A stretch of 64,000 nt of DNA from Eudorina sp. 2006-703-Eu-15 (Eukaryota; Chlorophyta; Chlorophyceae; Chlamydomonadales; Volvocaceae): the NCBI GenBank assembly GCA_003117195.1, contig BDSI01000166.1:39854-103853 (forward strand), written 5' to 3'. Numbering within the stretch: position 1 is the first letter of the stretch; each line of letters opens with the position of its first letter. The position numbers and the translations under genes are program-made. This document shows, one piece after another, positions 46,821 to 59,700 of the stretch. A model generated the notes under the pieces. That model saw only the letters and a list, made by a program, of their open reading frames with translations. It was not told the origin of the DNA and did not search any database.

Positions 46821-48285
46821 CTGTCGGGGTCCGGGGGGGAGAGAGGGATGGCGGTTTTGGTTGGATGGTGGTGGTGGGGACAGGAGGCGGTGTGGTTGGG
46901 AGTAGCGGTGACGGATACCGGGGGGTGGCCCTCAGCAGATGGTCAGGGACCGGGCGCAGGCGCACCACTGCAACTGCCGCCATTACTGCTTCGGGCTAAA
47001 TACGTGAAGCTTGAGGATTGTGTACTTTTGTCTGCCCTCTCATCCGCGGCGGCCGGGCGGTCGGCGTCGCAGCGTCGCCCGCAATCCGTTTCCAACCAAC
47101 GGCTGACGTGGGCGCGACCCAATCAGAAGCCGACATGAGCTTTCCCTGATGCTCAGTTAACATCAAATTTATGAATCGTAACAAAGGGTATTGAAAACGG
47201 CGGTGATGCCCGCCGGGGTTGTGGTCGGCGTGAGCGTTCCCCGCAACTACGTGAAGCTACCCGTTCACACCTTTCATTGCAGCGCAACTAAGCTTCGTGT
47301 GAAGCTTTCACGGTCAAAGTACATATGCGGTCCGTGGTGCAGTCGTGGACGCTCTCCCAAGGGAGAGCGACTTCCGCACGCTACGCATCGGCGTTCCGTT
47401 TGTGTGCCAAACTGAAGGCGAAACCAAGCAAAAAATAGATGTAACAACAGAGGTATTTGGGTGCTTCATCCGAGGCAACCGCATAAGCACTTTTGCAGAC
47501 CGGTGGAAGGCATATCGACGGTGCGGATTACTGTCAATGCCCCACAAACCCATCTGACCTTGTCTTCCCTACAAACTTAGGGCATTTTTGCGTGGCACGT
47601 TAGCGAAGCGACGACCACTGACCACTTACCGACATTCCGAGGTCCGTCTCTCCGCTCACAAAAGGAGCTCCAAGTCCTTACACGGAGGCAGGTGATGATA
47701 CGGACATGAGAACAAACAGATGTTACGTGACATAACGTCAAGTTGCCAAAACAACTAGTCGCCTGTGACAACAGGTAAGGAACACCTCGCTTGCAGCAAC
47801 TTGTAACTGTAAGATATGTGATAGCTATATGAAGAAGCGATATTCAAAAGGCGGCTTGCAAACTTGTTTGGAGTCCACGTTTGACGACACAGACGGGTAC
47901 GGCGAGGATCGCAGAGATACAACGGGCCCCACGGAAACTGGGCGTCTGGGCCCTGGCTTGCAGGTTGCCATTCGGTGTCGCCCTGTCGCGGCAGCCTGTA
48001 TGAGATTTTGTATATTATCAGCTGTCAACGAAAGATTAGGAATCATGCATTCGGTGCCCCGCTGCAACCGTCATGGTAGTACATATCATGCCGCTGCAGA
48101 GGAATCAGCTCTCATGATGGTGCATTGTAATCGGATGTCGGCGCATTGCGGGCATTTCGTTTGACCTATGATAAAAGACCAAGGTGACTCTTTTCGCAGA
48201 AGTACAACATAAGACTTTTGTTTCTTGCTTACTGTGTAATACAGTAAGTTACACCAGGATACCGATCAAGGAACTAACAACGGGG
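46821..48285. other. Divergent promoter region of PP2C and NSUN5-like genes
   Basis: The stretch 47140-48285 is AT-richer than the flanking coding DNA and separates two divergent genes. It probably contains the PP2C first exon (candidate 47136-47026) and both transcription starts. No other gene is supported. Confidence 0.45.
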
Positions 48286-51200
48286 ATGCCGAAACCTAAG
48301 AGGCGAACGCCAATAGTGCCAATTCCGAAGGCGGCCGAGGTAGTTCATCATCACGAAAGCAAAGCACAAAATGCCTCAAAGCCCACCGGACGGAAGCAAG
48401 CCAGCCATGACAAGCAACGCAGTGCGCTGGTCGGCGGCCGCAAGGCAAAACGTCCCCGCGAGCACAACGAAAACTATTACAATCAGCCTGATGCCGTCAA
48501 GCGCCGCAAAACGCACGCCGAGGGTGGAGCATGGCGCGGCCGGCGGTCAGCCGGCGATGCCGGGACACGGGTCGCCCAACATTGGCGGCCCTTGAGCGTG
48601 GTACACCAGCAAGCGGCCTTCGCGGTACAGCGCCTGCTGGAGGCCGACAGCAGCCGCAAGCACGGCGCCAGCCTCAAGTCCCTCACCCTCGCGCCGCACA
48701 TCGAGGCCAAGAAGGCGACCTTCGCGGTCACCTGCCAGGTGCTCAAGTGTAGGTAGCCGGTGGGCATGGCTGGTGGCGGGGACCATGAGCGCTCCGGTCG
48801 AGGTCGGGTTCCCCCTCTTGACCCTTTCTCTAAGGGTTTCGCCTGCGGCGGAGTGGCCCACGGCACCCACCCCACTGCACCCACCCGGCGCCCGGCGCCT
48901 CACCCCACGCCCTCGCCCCTCTCTTCCCCGTCTTCCTCCTCTGCCCATACGCGTTGAACCCCCCCTCCAGCACCTCCCTCCAGCACCCCCCTCCAGCACC
49001 CCCCTCCAGCACCCCCCTCCAGCACCCCCCCTCCAGCACCCCCCTCTAGCACCCCCCCTCTAGCACCCCCCTTTGGTCACTCGCCGGTCACTCCCAGTGC
49101 GGGTTCAACTTCCACTGCTGCAGCGCCGTGCTCGCCGGGTCCGACCCGCCACCCACCACCTCCTCCCTCCTCCCCTGCTTCCCCCTTTCTTCCCCCGCGC
49201 CGCTGTCCTCCATCACTACATGCCTCCCCGCCCTCCGCCTGTCGCCCCCTCCCCCTCCTCCTGTGCCACGCATCGGTTCCCCAATCCTCCTCCCCCGGGG
49301 AAACGGCAGTCTCCCGGGTTCTGGAGCAACTGGACGAGCGGGCCGGGCTTACGTCGGGACAGCCCAAGGTGCGTGAGTACTGATTAGGGTCACCTGGGAC
49401 CTACCAGGCATGTGGAGCACCACGGCAGCTGGGGCCCTGTCCAGCCCCGCAGCACCGCCACCCTAGATCTCCCCACACGGATCTTCGTTCCCTTTGCTAA
49501 CCAAGTCGCTAACCGGGTCGCTGCTTGGCCCCACATCGGTGTGCGCTGCTGCGCATGCCTGCCGCGCAAAAATGGATGCGGCTGAATCCCGCCGACCCGC
49601 AACCGACGCTCGTCCAGCTCGGCAAACACGTGGCGTTGGTGCTCTCGTACGAGCTGCTGCGTGGACAGGTACGGGGATCCTTGGGGGAAGTCCAACGCGT
49701 GGTTGGTTCCAGCAGCATAATCGTGTGCAGGTCTAAACCAAACCAAAGAAACGTCGTCAAGGGCTTTGATTGATTACTTCCTGTGCGCGTGCGTCGTCCG
49801 ATAGGGCTGGATATGCTGGCTTGCGCCTTGTACCCGGATCCCGTACTGCACATCGCCGTATGGAAGTGCCCACTGGTACTAAATTACTCTACGCCATCCC
49901 ATCCCACACAACCTCCCGCAGGGCCTGATGCGCAAGGGGCCGGCGGAGCGGGCCGTACTCGAGGCTGAGGTACGTGTGTGCACGGCGTGTGCGACACGCC
50001 GGGCCTGCGAAGCACGATCGGCCGTGCGCGGTACGTGTGCCGTACAGGAGCCGCACACCCCAGCACCTCACGGGCAGCCGGGGTAGAGGTGCAGGACAGG
50101 ACAGCACAGGACAGGGCAGGGCAGGACAGGGCAGGACAGGACAGGACAGGACAGGGCAGGACAGGGCAGGGCAGGACAGGGCAGGACAGGACAGGACAGG
50201 GCAGGACAGGACAGGGCAGGGCAGGACAGGGCAGGACAGGGCAGGACAGGGCAGGACAGGGCAGGACAGGGCAGGACAGGACAGGACAGGACAGGGCAGG
50301 ACAGGACAGGACAGGACAGGACAGGACAGGGCAGGACAGGACAGGACAGACAGGACAGGACAGGACAGGACAGGACAGGACAGGACAGGACAGGACAGGA
50401 CAGGACAGGACAGGACAGGACAGAAGACAGGACAGGACAGACAGGACAGGACAGGACAGGACAGGACAGGACAGGACAGGACAGACAGGACAGGACAGGA
50501 CAGGACAGACAGGACAGGACAGGACAGGACAGGACAGACAGGACAGGACAGGACAGGACAGGACAGGACAGGACAGGACAGGACAGGACAGGACAGGACA
50601 GGACAGGACAGGACAGGACAGGACAGGACAGGACAGGACAGGACAGGACAGGACAGGACAGGACAGGACAGGACAGGACAGGACAGGACAGGACAGGACA
50701 GCGGACAGGACAGGACAGGACAGGACAGGACAGGACAGGACAGGACAGGGACAGGACAGGACAGGACAGGACAGGACAGGACAGGACAGGACAGGACAGG
50801 ACAGGACAGGGGGGCAGGCAGGGGCAGGGCAGGCAGGGCAGGCAGGACAGGACAGGACAGGACAGGACAGGACAGGACAGGACAGGACAGGACAGGACAG
50901 GACAGGACAGGACAGGACAGGACAGGACAGGACAGGACAGGACAGGACAGGACAGGACAGGACAGGGCAGGGCAGGGCAGGGCAGGGCAGGACAGGGCAG
51001 GACAGGACAGGACAGGACAGGGCAGGACAGGACAGGACAGGACAGGACAGGACAGGGCAGGACAGGACAGGACAGGACAGGACAGGACAGGACAGGACAG
51101 GACAGGTGCAGGGATGCCGGTGCTGCCTTGTAGACTTCCTCTGGCCTAGTTGCGTATGTGTTGCCGTGCCCACATCCGGCCTCCCCACCTTATGTCTCCG

Positions 51201-53241
51201 GTCCCAGCCACTCGGCGCCCAGGCCTACCGTACGGTAGCTCCTCCTGTGTTCTGGTGTTCACGGATGAGCTCCGAAACCCCCCTTTGGCTCCCGGAGGCC
51301 ACGGACACCCCCCTGCCCCCCCCTTACCCCTTCCACGCTGCTGGATCCGGATCCGGATTTGGATCTGCGACCCGCAGCCGAGGCTCCGGGCGGCGCTGAA
51401 GGAGCTGCTGCGGCAGGAAGGCGCCGAGGTGGGGTCGAGGCGGGGGGCTTGGTTTGGTGCGAGGGTTCTTGGGTTCATCAGGAGATATCCCAGGGGGATA
51501 TAGGAAATTGGTAGACATATTTACACTGCGCTGCTGCCCGAGCAGGGGGTCTGCCGGAGGGAAAGGTAAGGGTTCATCGGGTACCCGAAGGAAGAAGCGA
51601 GGAGCCTGTCCGGCGCGCCATGGTGGCGCAGTTTCGTTTATGCAGTGTGTGGTGAGGAAGCTCCGGCTGTCACCGATGACCCTAGCGGGGTCCGCTGTAA
51701 CGTCCTTAATATTGTGACGATGACAACCTTGATGATTGCCCGTTTGGCGATGCGGGCTGACCGAGCAGCAGCCTCAGAAGGAGTTCGACTCTCTAAAAGG
51801 AATGCGCGCCGCTTATTTGATACTTTGGTTGCCCGTTGTACCATTCGACCCGCAGTCTTTGGACGAGCTGCTAGAGAAGCAGCGGCGCGGCAGCGATCAT
51901 CACGACGGCGGCGGCGGCGCCGGCGGCGGGGCCCGCGCCAGCGGCGGCGCCGGCGGCGGGGGGCCCGACGTGCCTCACCCGCGCTGGGTGCGAGTTAACC
52001 TGCTGAAGGCGGACGTGGACGACGTTGTACGGCGGTTTGGCGAGCATCCAAGCACGACGGGTGTTCCGGCAGCCAAGCCGAAGACACGGAAAATTGTGGA
52101 TGCAGATGCAGAGCAGCAGGCGCGTCCTGCAGGCAATGGAGACAGAGGAGGCGGAGGTGGAGGACTGGTCCGCGATCCGCTGCTGCCGGACCTGTTGGCG
52201 CTACCGCCCGGTACGGACCTCCACGACCACCCGCTGGTGACCCGCGGGTCGGTGGTGCTGCAGAGCAAGGCCTCCTGCATGCCCGCCCGCGCGCTGGCTC
52301 CGGAACCCGGATGGACGGTGGTGGACTGCTGCGCCGCGCCCGGCAACAAGACCACCCACCTGGCCGCGATCATGGGGAACAAGGGTGGGCGGGGACGGGT
52401 GGGGAGGTGGGGGGTGGGCGGGAGGAGAGGAAGCGTCGGCGGGAGGGCGAGGGGTGGGGACGAGAGGGGGGTGGGTGAGGGAGGGGAAGCGGCGACGAGG
52501 GAGGGGAGGGCATGGGAGGGTGGGTGAGGGAGTGAGTGCGGAAGGCACGGGGCCCAGCCAACGGTACCCTTTCCATCCATCCATCCATCCATCCATCCAT
52601 CCATCCATCCATCCATCCATCCATCCATCCATCCATCCATCCATCCATCCATCCATCCATCCATCCATCCATCCATCCATCCATCCATCCATCCATCCAT
52701 CCATCCATCCATCCATCCATCCATCCATCCATCCATCCATCCATCCATCCATCCATCCACCCATCCGTCCATCCGTCCATCCATCCATCCACACCGACCC
52801 GTCCCAACCCCGGATCCCACCCAGCCCAACACGGATCACAACCCAAACCCGACCACCCCCCACCCCCAGTACGAATATTTTACCCACCAGTATAAATATG
52901 TCTCCTATACCACCCCACCCCCCACCACCTACCGCCCCAGGCCGGGTGCTGGCCTTCGACAAGGACCCCAAGCGCCTGGCTCGCCTCCGAGCGAACGCGG
53001 AGCTGACGGGCGCCTCCTGCATCGAGGCGCGACTCGCGGACTTTCTGTCTGTGGACCCCACCTCACCCGAGTTCAGCCAGGTGGGGTGGGCCGCAGTCCG
53101 GGAACCAGGAGGCAGCGACAGAAGGCCTGGTGTGTGTAAACGGAAATTGAGCCGCAAAGCCGGGCGTGGGTGTGTCTTCATCAAAAAAACCCGCCCGACC
53201 CGGGAGTGTGTGTTATCAAGGAGAAAAGCTGAGTGACCCGG

Positions 53242-53278
<37 letters not shown>

Positions 53279-56079
53279 GGGCGAGGTAAAAGACCGGGAA
53301 GTATGTCAAAAAACGAGACAGCGAAATCCCGCCAGGTCTCCGTCCCCCCGCACCCCGCTCATCCACGCTTTTTGTAGTGGTGTACGGGCTTCTCACCAGA
53401 CACGCTTCTAGAAGACTTTCCCCCTCTTGAGAGCTCCCTCCCCTGCCGTGGCGGCACCCGCACCCGGGTACACCTGCCGTGCCGCCTCACTGCCCGCCCG
53501 ACCCTGCCCTGTGCCCGCCCGTACGACTTAGGTCCGTGCCGTACTGCTGGACCCCTCCTGCTCCGGCTCCGGAACCACCTTCACCCGCATGGACCACTTG
53601 CTGCCGAGCCACCACCAAGCCCGGGCCCCGAGAGTGGCGCCGCCGAACCTGGCGTCGCCCTCCACCACCACCACCACCATCGCGCCCATGAATGCTACTG
53701 CCGTCGCTGCGCCTAAAGCAGGGCAGCTACAGCCACAGAAGGAGCAGCAGCAGGAGTCCCCTCCAGCTGTCTCCGGCGCCGGGAGGAAACGGAAGCAGCA
53801 GAAGCAGGAGAAGTTGCAGAAGCAGGAGCAGGGAGTGGACGGGGGGCCGGCGCTGGAGTTGGATTCGAATTCTTATCTGGATCCTGATCTGGATCCCGCG
53901 GAGGCGGCACGGGTCGCGCACTTGGCCCGGTTCCAGGCCGCCGCGCTGTCGCACGCGCTGCGGTTCCCCGCCCTGGAGCGGTTGGTGTACAGCACCTGCT
54001 CGGTGCACGTGGCGGAGAACGAGGCCGTGGTAGCGGGCGCGCTGGCGCAGGCGGCGGCGGCAGGGCTGGAGTTGGCGGTAAGTGGAACGCAGGACTTCGG
54101 ATGCGAGCCGTTTTCGCCCACACATACATACATACACACCTGCATTTGCTTCTCGCGGCACAGTTTTCTTTTGCACCTGCATTTGGGCCGCATGCGCGGC
54201 CGTGCGGCCGGGGTCTGCATGAATCCGTAAATCCTACTAATCACCGCCATCATACCACCGCCACCGTCATAATAACCACCACCATCTTGCATGTGTGTCG
54301 AGTGGGAGCATTCTGCCAACGTAAGAATGTGCCGAATGTGTGTCGAGTAAGAATCACGTAAGATGCTTCTGTGCGCCTCGGGGCGTGGGCCATGCGCAGT
54401 GCCGATGGCTGCGGAACGTGGCGGTAATGGCAGAGGCAGGCCGCAGGTGGTGGCGGGTGTGTTTCGAGTTATCGGGCCGATGATGATGAACCCAACTTCT
54501 CATCGCGTGTACGGCTGAGGGGCGCCCTGCCCGCATACTTGGGGCGGAGGGGTAGGGGGCGCCAGTGCACCCCCACCACCCCCCGCACCGCTGTGTGGGG
54601 CAGGCCCCCGGGGCGGAGACCGTTGCCATGCTAATCTGAGGCCCCGAAACCACCGCGCAACCACCGCAACCACCCGCCAACCGATAGTGGTGGACCTCGA
54701 CGTGCAGCAGAGCAGGGATGCGTTGGTTCCGCACGATAGCGCGTTGGACCCCCGCCCTTGAGCAACGGCACCCTTTCCTTGGACCCGCTTCCCCCCTCCA
54801 CCGCAGCGCAGTTTGGAAACGTCTACCAATTTCCTATACCCGCGCCCCCCGCCCCCGCCCCCTCATGTGCTGCGGCCACCGGCAGGACCCCTTCCCCTCC
54901 TGGCACCGCCGCGGACTGCCGCTGTTCCCCGGGGCCGAGAAGCTGGTGCGGACAGGTAGGTGGGCTGACACACCGGGCGGAACCCAACGAAACAGACCGG
55001 GACAGCGTGGAGCTGGCATGAACCGCCCGGGTGCTGGTTGCTGCAGTCGTGGGGTCCGGCGTCTGGTACGGGCTGCTTTGCACACCCGCGGCAGTTGTAT
55101 GAAACTATGAATGAATGAACGTTACAGCGCACCCCACAACGTTGAGTTGGCCGGGGTCGGCAGGTGCGCCAGAGAGGGAGGGAGGTGCTCCAGGGAGGGA
55201 CCGGAGGGAGGGAGGGGCTTCCGGCAGGGCTGCGGGCTTCGGGGCTGCCGCATGCAACGCCGGGGAGCTCGCCCGGGAAGCTGATGAAGCCACGTTCACT
55301 TCCGAATAACAGCTTAGCCCGTGAGTGCTGCGTTTTCTGCCTTTGTGTCCTCTTGTGAGTGTTGTCTGTTGTTCTGTTCTTCTGATTCCGACGACACAAT
55401 ACGAAAACTTTTCGTGTTCTGTTGCACCCGGCTCGGCCCCATGCCGCTTGACCTGGCATGCCACGCAGACGCATACCAGGACGGCACGGACGGCTTCTTC
55501 GTCGCCCTCTTCAAGCGGCGATCACCGGGGTGTGGCGCGGATACGGCCGGCGAGGGCGCCAAGGGCGACGAGGCCGCGGCGGCGGCTGCGGCTGCAGTCG
55601 CGGCGGCGCAAGCGGGGGCGGAGGAGGACGAGGAGGAGAATGCGGTGGATGGGGATGCGGACGACGATGCCGATGAAGACGACGACGAGGAGACGGACGG
55701 CGTAGAGGATGGGAAGGAGCCGGACGACCACGATGCACGGGGTCGCGGGGAGGAAGGCGCCAAGCGCCGTTGTGTGCGCCGTACCACCCAGGCAACAACA
55801 ACATCGGGGTCGAAGGCGGGTGGAGGCAAGGTGCCGCAGGCCGCGGGGCAAAAGCCCAAGTCTGCTGCCAAGGGGATGGTAGGTGGCGGCAAGGGTGCGG
55901 TCGGACAGCGGGCGCGCGGCGCAGGGACTGCGGCGAGCAAAGGCGCTGCGGATGGGGGTGCGGCTAAGGGCAAGGGCAACGGCAAGGGCGGGGGCGATGA
56001 TGGGGGGAGCGGGGTTGCGAGGGGCGGCGGCGGACGCGGACGGAGGGGCCCCAAGGCGGCGAAGGGGCGAGGTGTGTGA
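48286..56079 (+). CDS. NSUN5: NSUN5-type 25S/28S rRNA cytosine-C5 methyltransferase, ten exons, 855 aa
   Basis: Exons: 48286-48748, 49310-49368, 49618-49668, 49922-49969, 51378-51428, 51856-52384, 52941-53080, 53532-54077, 54886-54955, 55469-56079 (stop TGA 56077-56079). Start ATG at 48286 (MPKPKRRTP). The first 95 residues are basic and nuclear/nucleolar-like. LKSLTLAP and [11 protein letters not shown] match the NSUN5 N-terminal domain. [38 protein letters not shown] and [10 protein letters not shown] are family blocks. The SAM site is [16 protein letters not shown] (379-394). Motif IV is [10 protein letters not shown] (Cys457) and motif VI YSTCSVH (Cys603), the pair of cysteines used by RNA m5C methyltransferases. 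[13 protein letters not shown] and [10 protein letters not shown] close the domain. A 190-residue acidic then Gly/Lys-rich tail is extra to the usual length, as is a Gln/Lys-rich insert between motifs IV and VI. It should methylate large-subunit rRNA in the nucleolus. The start of exon 3 is the least certain splice. Confidence 0.9.
50091..51107. repeat. 1-kb pentanucleotide array (AGGAC)n in NSUN5-like intron 4
   Basis: About 200 units of AGGAC with interspersed AGGGC variants, a few ACAGACAGG slips and a GGGGCAGGCAGGGGC island near 50810-50845. Variants cluster at both ends while the middle (50525-50700) is nearly pure. It fills most of the intron 49970-51377. Confidence 0.97.
51601..51713 (+). 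mobile_element. Retroposon family A, 5'-truncated fragment
   Basis: Matches the last 115 bases of the element at 14951 (GGAGCCTGTCCGG, GCCATGGTGGCG, GGGGTCCGCTGTAACGTCC) with more divergence than the other copies. Lies in NSUN5-like intron 5. No target duplication recognised. Confidence 0.75.
52573..52790. repeat. (ATCC)n tetranucleotide array in NSUN5-like intron 6
   Basis: About 50 ATCC units, pure from 52573 to about 52757, then with CACCC and CGTCC variants. Antisense frames through it read as Met/Asp/Gly/Trp repeats and are artefacts. Confidence 0.97.
53245..53275. repeat. (GT)n dinucleotide run in NSUN5-like intron 7
   Basis: About fifteen GT units between exons 52941-53080 and 53532-54077. 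Confidence 0.9.
54442..54666 (-). repeat. 225-bp dispersed repeat, copy 1
   Basis: Reverse complement of 57634-57855 with only a few differences; starts GCAGGTGGTGGCGGGTG and includes GGGGCGCCCTGCCCGCATAC. Lies in NSUN5-like intron 8 (54078-54885). Probably one end of an unclassified mobile element. Confidence 0.85.
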
Positions 56080-56781
56080 GGCTCTGGCGCGTTGGGGTGG
56101 CGATGTGGGTGTGGGGGTGGCGATGTGGGTGTGGGGGAGGGGTGCGACGTAGGGGAGCCCACGATGCCGGTCCCTGCGGAAGTGCGGATGAACCCCGGGA
56201 GGGGGGGCCCTGCAGGTCTGACAGTCAGCCCGGGACGTCCTCATGTGGTGCTGTTGCTGGGGGTGGCCCAGGGATATGCGGATGTGGCTGGTGGGAAGCG
56301 ATGATTAACAGAAGCGATGATTAAAAAGAAAAAACCAAACCCTGGAACGAGCCGTGCGAGGGTCTCGCGGGCTGGTTTGTTTCGCCATTCCTCCTCCCGG
56401 GGCTTTCCATTTCCTGCTTGGCTGTGTCCACCGTGTACCTCGTCACTAGGGCAAAACGCCCGGGTCCCGTCCGTCCCGACCAAACGAATCACGATGGGCC
56501 TTATGCCCGGAAGAGAGCCGTTCCTACGAAGAGGTTCGTCGTCTGTCACAATGCAGTGTCGCAAACTACCCCTACATAATCCAGGGGCCCCCTGTCAACG
56601 TCCAACCCTCCGATCAAACGTGCTCTGGAAACCTCGACAACAACTCCGCAGCGCGTTCGAACTAACCGTCATCCCACACCCCACCACGCCGCCAACACCA
56701 AGCCGCCAACGCCACGCCGCTAACACCACGCCGCCAGCGCCCCACCCCACCCCACCCCACCCCCCACCCCACCCCAGCCGA
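56080..56781. other. Convergent 3' flanks, no gene seen
   Basis: Separates the NSUN5-like stop (56079) from the stop of the convergent minus-strand gene (56782), so both 3' UTRs lie here. GGTGTGGG/GATGTGGG short repeats at 56090-56150; no further feature supported. Confidence 0.5.
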
Positions 56782-59700
56782 TCACATCATATCCACGCTG
56801 GGCACGTCCGGCATCTCGTCCAGCTCGTCCAGCGCCTCCGCCGCCTTCTCCAGCTCCGCCAGTCGCTCCTCCAGCTCCTCCTCCGACATGTCCGCCAGGT
56901 CGGTCGCGGTGGCCATGGCGACCTGTGAAAAAGGGGGGGCGGGGGCGGGGGCGGGCCGGAGGGGGGGGGTAACGTGACCGCAGGACAACCGCGGGTGAAT
57001 TACGCGGAGTCAAGGTTGCGTTCATGGATTGAGGTGTAACATTGCAATGTAACGCAGGGAGGCAGGAAAGGAATTGTTGGCAGGACATGACATATCCCAT
57101 GACATGACCCCACCTTGTAATGGTATGACCCCATGACATGACATAACATGACCCAATGACATGATATGATATGACATAACATGGCATGACACGACACGGC
57201 ATTGCGACCGCCCCGACGCTTAGCACGCTCTGCCACCCCCTAATGCCCCGAGGCGCTGCCCAACTCCCCATCGCCTAGGAACCCCACCCCTCAACACCTC
57301 AAACGCACACACCCCCAGTCCTCCCGGGGGGCTCACCTCGATGGGGTCGGGCAGCAGGTACGCCTCCTCCAACGTCAGACCCGTGGGTCTGCCGGGTGGG
57401 GGGAGGGCGGGCGGGGGGGCGCACAGGGCATGGGCGGGGTTGAGGGGTGCGGGGTATGTGGCCTTGGGCGGTTCGAAATGCCCAGTGACGCCCTTTCGCC
57501 CTCTGTGTTTAGAATTGCAACCCGCCCTCTGTGTGTTGGTTCCTGCCTGCACTCGCAGAGGGCACTGGGTAGCTGGGGGGGCGCGCAGGGCCTGGCAACT
57601 GACGACCGGTAGCGGCGGCTGGCGGCTGGTGTCGGTGGTTGCGCGGTGATTTCGGGGCCTCAGATTAGCATGGCAACGGTCTCCGCCCCGGGGGCCTGCC
57701 CCACACAGCGGTGCGGGTGGTGGTGGGGGTGCACTGGCGCCCCCTACCCCTCCGCCCCAAGTATGCGGGCAGGGCGCCCCTCAGCCGTACACGCGATGAG
57801 AAGTTGGGTTCATCATCATCGGCCCGATAACTCGAAACACACCCGCCACCACCTGCCACCATCCTTCCGACTGCTCCTGCTGCAGTTGATACCACCAATC
57901 CACTGCTGACCCGCGGGGTCCGCTGTAACATCCTTAATAGTACTGCTGATGCGAATGCGTCCCGGGATAGGCCGCCGCGCCGCGCCTGAACCGGAGCGCT
58001 CCCTCCTCGGGGACTCCATTCGCGCGCCCCCCTGCGGCCCGTCAGGCCCCTGGCCCCCGCCGGCCCCTGGGCGGGCCGCGGCCCCCCGCCGCCCCATGGA
58101 GGGCTTCTCCCCGCTTCCACTTCCCCCTCCCCCTTTTCTTACGCACCTGACCCGGAGCACGGGCTCCACGAGGGGCAGGCTGCCCACCACCCGGACCTCA
58201 CTGCGGGCGAGGACCTTGCTCCTGTGCAGCGAAGGGGGGGGGGGTTACGGGTGGAGGCGGGGAAGGTGGCAAGGGGTGGGGGGTGGGGGCAGGGAGGGAC
58301 GGGCTGGGGAATAGGATAGCGCCGAGGGCTGGGCGGGAGGACGTAGCCAGTGATTGGGTGACAGAGGGGGATAACAGGAAATGGGTAGACACATTCCAAC
58401 TGCGCTGCTGCCAGAGCAAAGGGAGGTTGGGAAGGGGGTACAGGAAATTGTTGGACCTTGCAAACTGTGGGGAACGGGGAGGGCGGGGCAGGGGCAGGGA
58501 CAGGCAACCGGTCGCAGGGGGCGCCCTGTGCCCCGGACACAACGACAGCTGCGGAGCGGTTTGGCCGCTACTTGCAAGGTGATGTGACGCCGGCTTACTT
58601 TCCGTCGAAGCAGAAGACCTGGTCCAGGTCAAACACGGGGTTGTCCATGCCCTCCTCATCCGAGGGCTCCAGGCCGATGAAGTAGACCTTCTTGACCTGC
58701 CGTACGGTACGGAAGTGTGGGCAGGGAAGTGGGCGGCCGTGCATGCATTCATGCTCAGTATCAGGAAGGCATCTGGAAGCAGCGCCGGGGACTGCTGCAG
58801 CGGTGCGCCCTCCGCCCCAGCACCCGCCCCCGGGTGGTTGGACGCCAGTCATTGAAGACATGAGCCCGGCCGGGCCGACCAACACGCCCCACGCCCCTCC
58901 CCCGACCCTTGGCCGGGCCCTGTCCCAACATTCGCTCCCTGCCCTGCCCTGCCCCGCCCAGCCCCAAGGCCACCCTGACCTCCTTCCACCGGCCCCCCTT
59001 CTGAGATTCAGACCACCAGACGCTCTCGTGCTAATAATACACGGATACGCCAGACAGACATCCACGACAAGCCCGACCCCACCCCACCCCACCCCACCCC
59101 AATCCCCCGGGCACACCTTGTTGGTCGCCGGCTTGCGTTTGAACATGTCACTGCCGCCCCGCTCCACCCAGGGGATCACCTGCGTGGGGTCACTCATGGG
59201 GGTGGCGGTGGCGGTGCGGGATGGCGGTTATCGGTTGGTGCTCGTTTGCGGTTTCGCTGTCTTGAATGACAAAACGGATGGTGGTGGTGGTGGTGGTGGC
59301 GGGTTGGGGCCCGGCGGAAAAGGAAGAGAGAAAAGGAGGAGGAAAACGGGGACGTGAGGCGGGGGGCGATAGGGGCTGCCCGGGGACGAGGAGGCGACCG
59401 GGGACGACGCATCATGCCCCGACGCGCATGCGGGCACATGAGGCGTCATAAAGGCGTCGTGGGGGACTCGCGGCGGCCATCCGGATATCCATCCGCCATC
59501 GACATCAGCGCGCGCCGGCTGCAGGGTTGCTGAGCCCGACAGCCACATCGGCCCACAGACCTCGTGGAGCCCCTGACTCCACAGCCCTTGCCTCCACAGC
59601 CCTTGCCTCCACAGCCCCAATCAAAAGAGCGCGTATGATACATACACGGGGTATGATGTCCCGGCGAGGCGATGGACCGCTGGTGGCCGCCCGGGGGCGG

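Noticed and set aside
49884..51188. Open frames of 390-470 codons through the AGGAC array on both strands
   Set aside because: They are produced by a stop-free pentanucleotide repeat inside an intron with clear exons on either side; the repeated pentapeptide-like products have no other sequence.
52370..53184. Minus-strand frames of Met-Asp-Gly-Trp and plus-strand Ile-His-Pro-Ser repeats
   Set aside because: Translation of the (ATCC)n array in NSUN5-like intron 6; no splice or start context.
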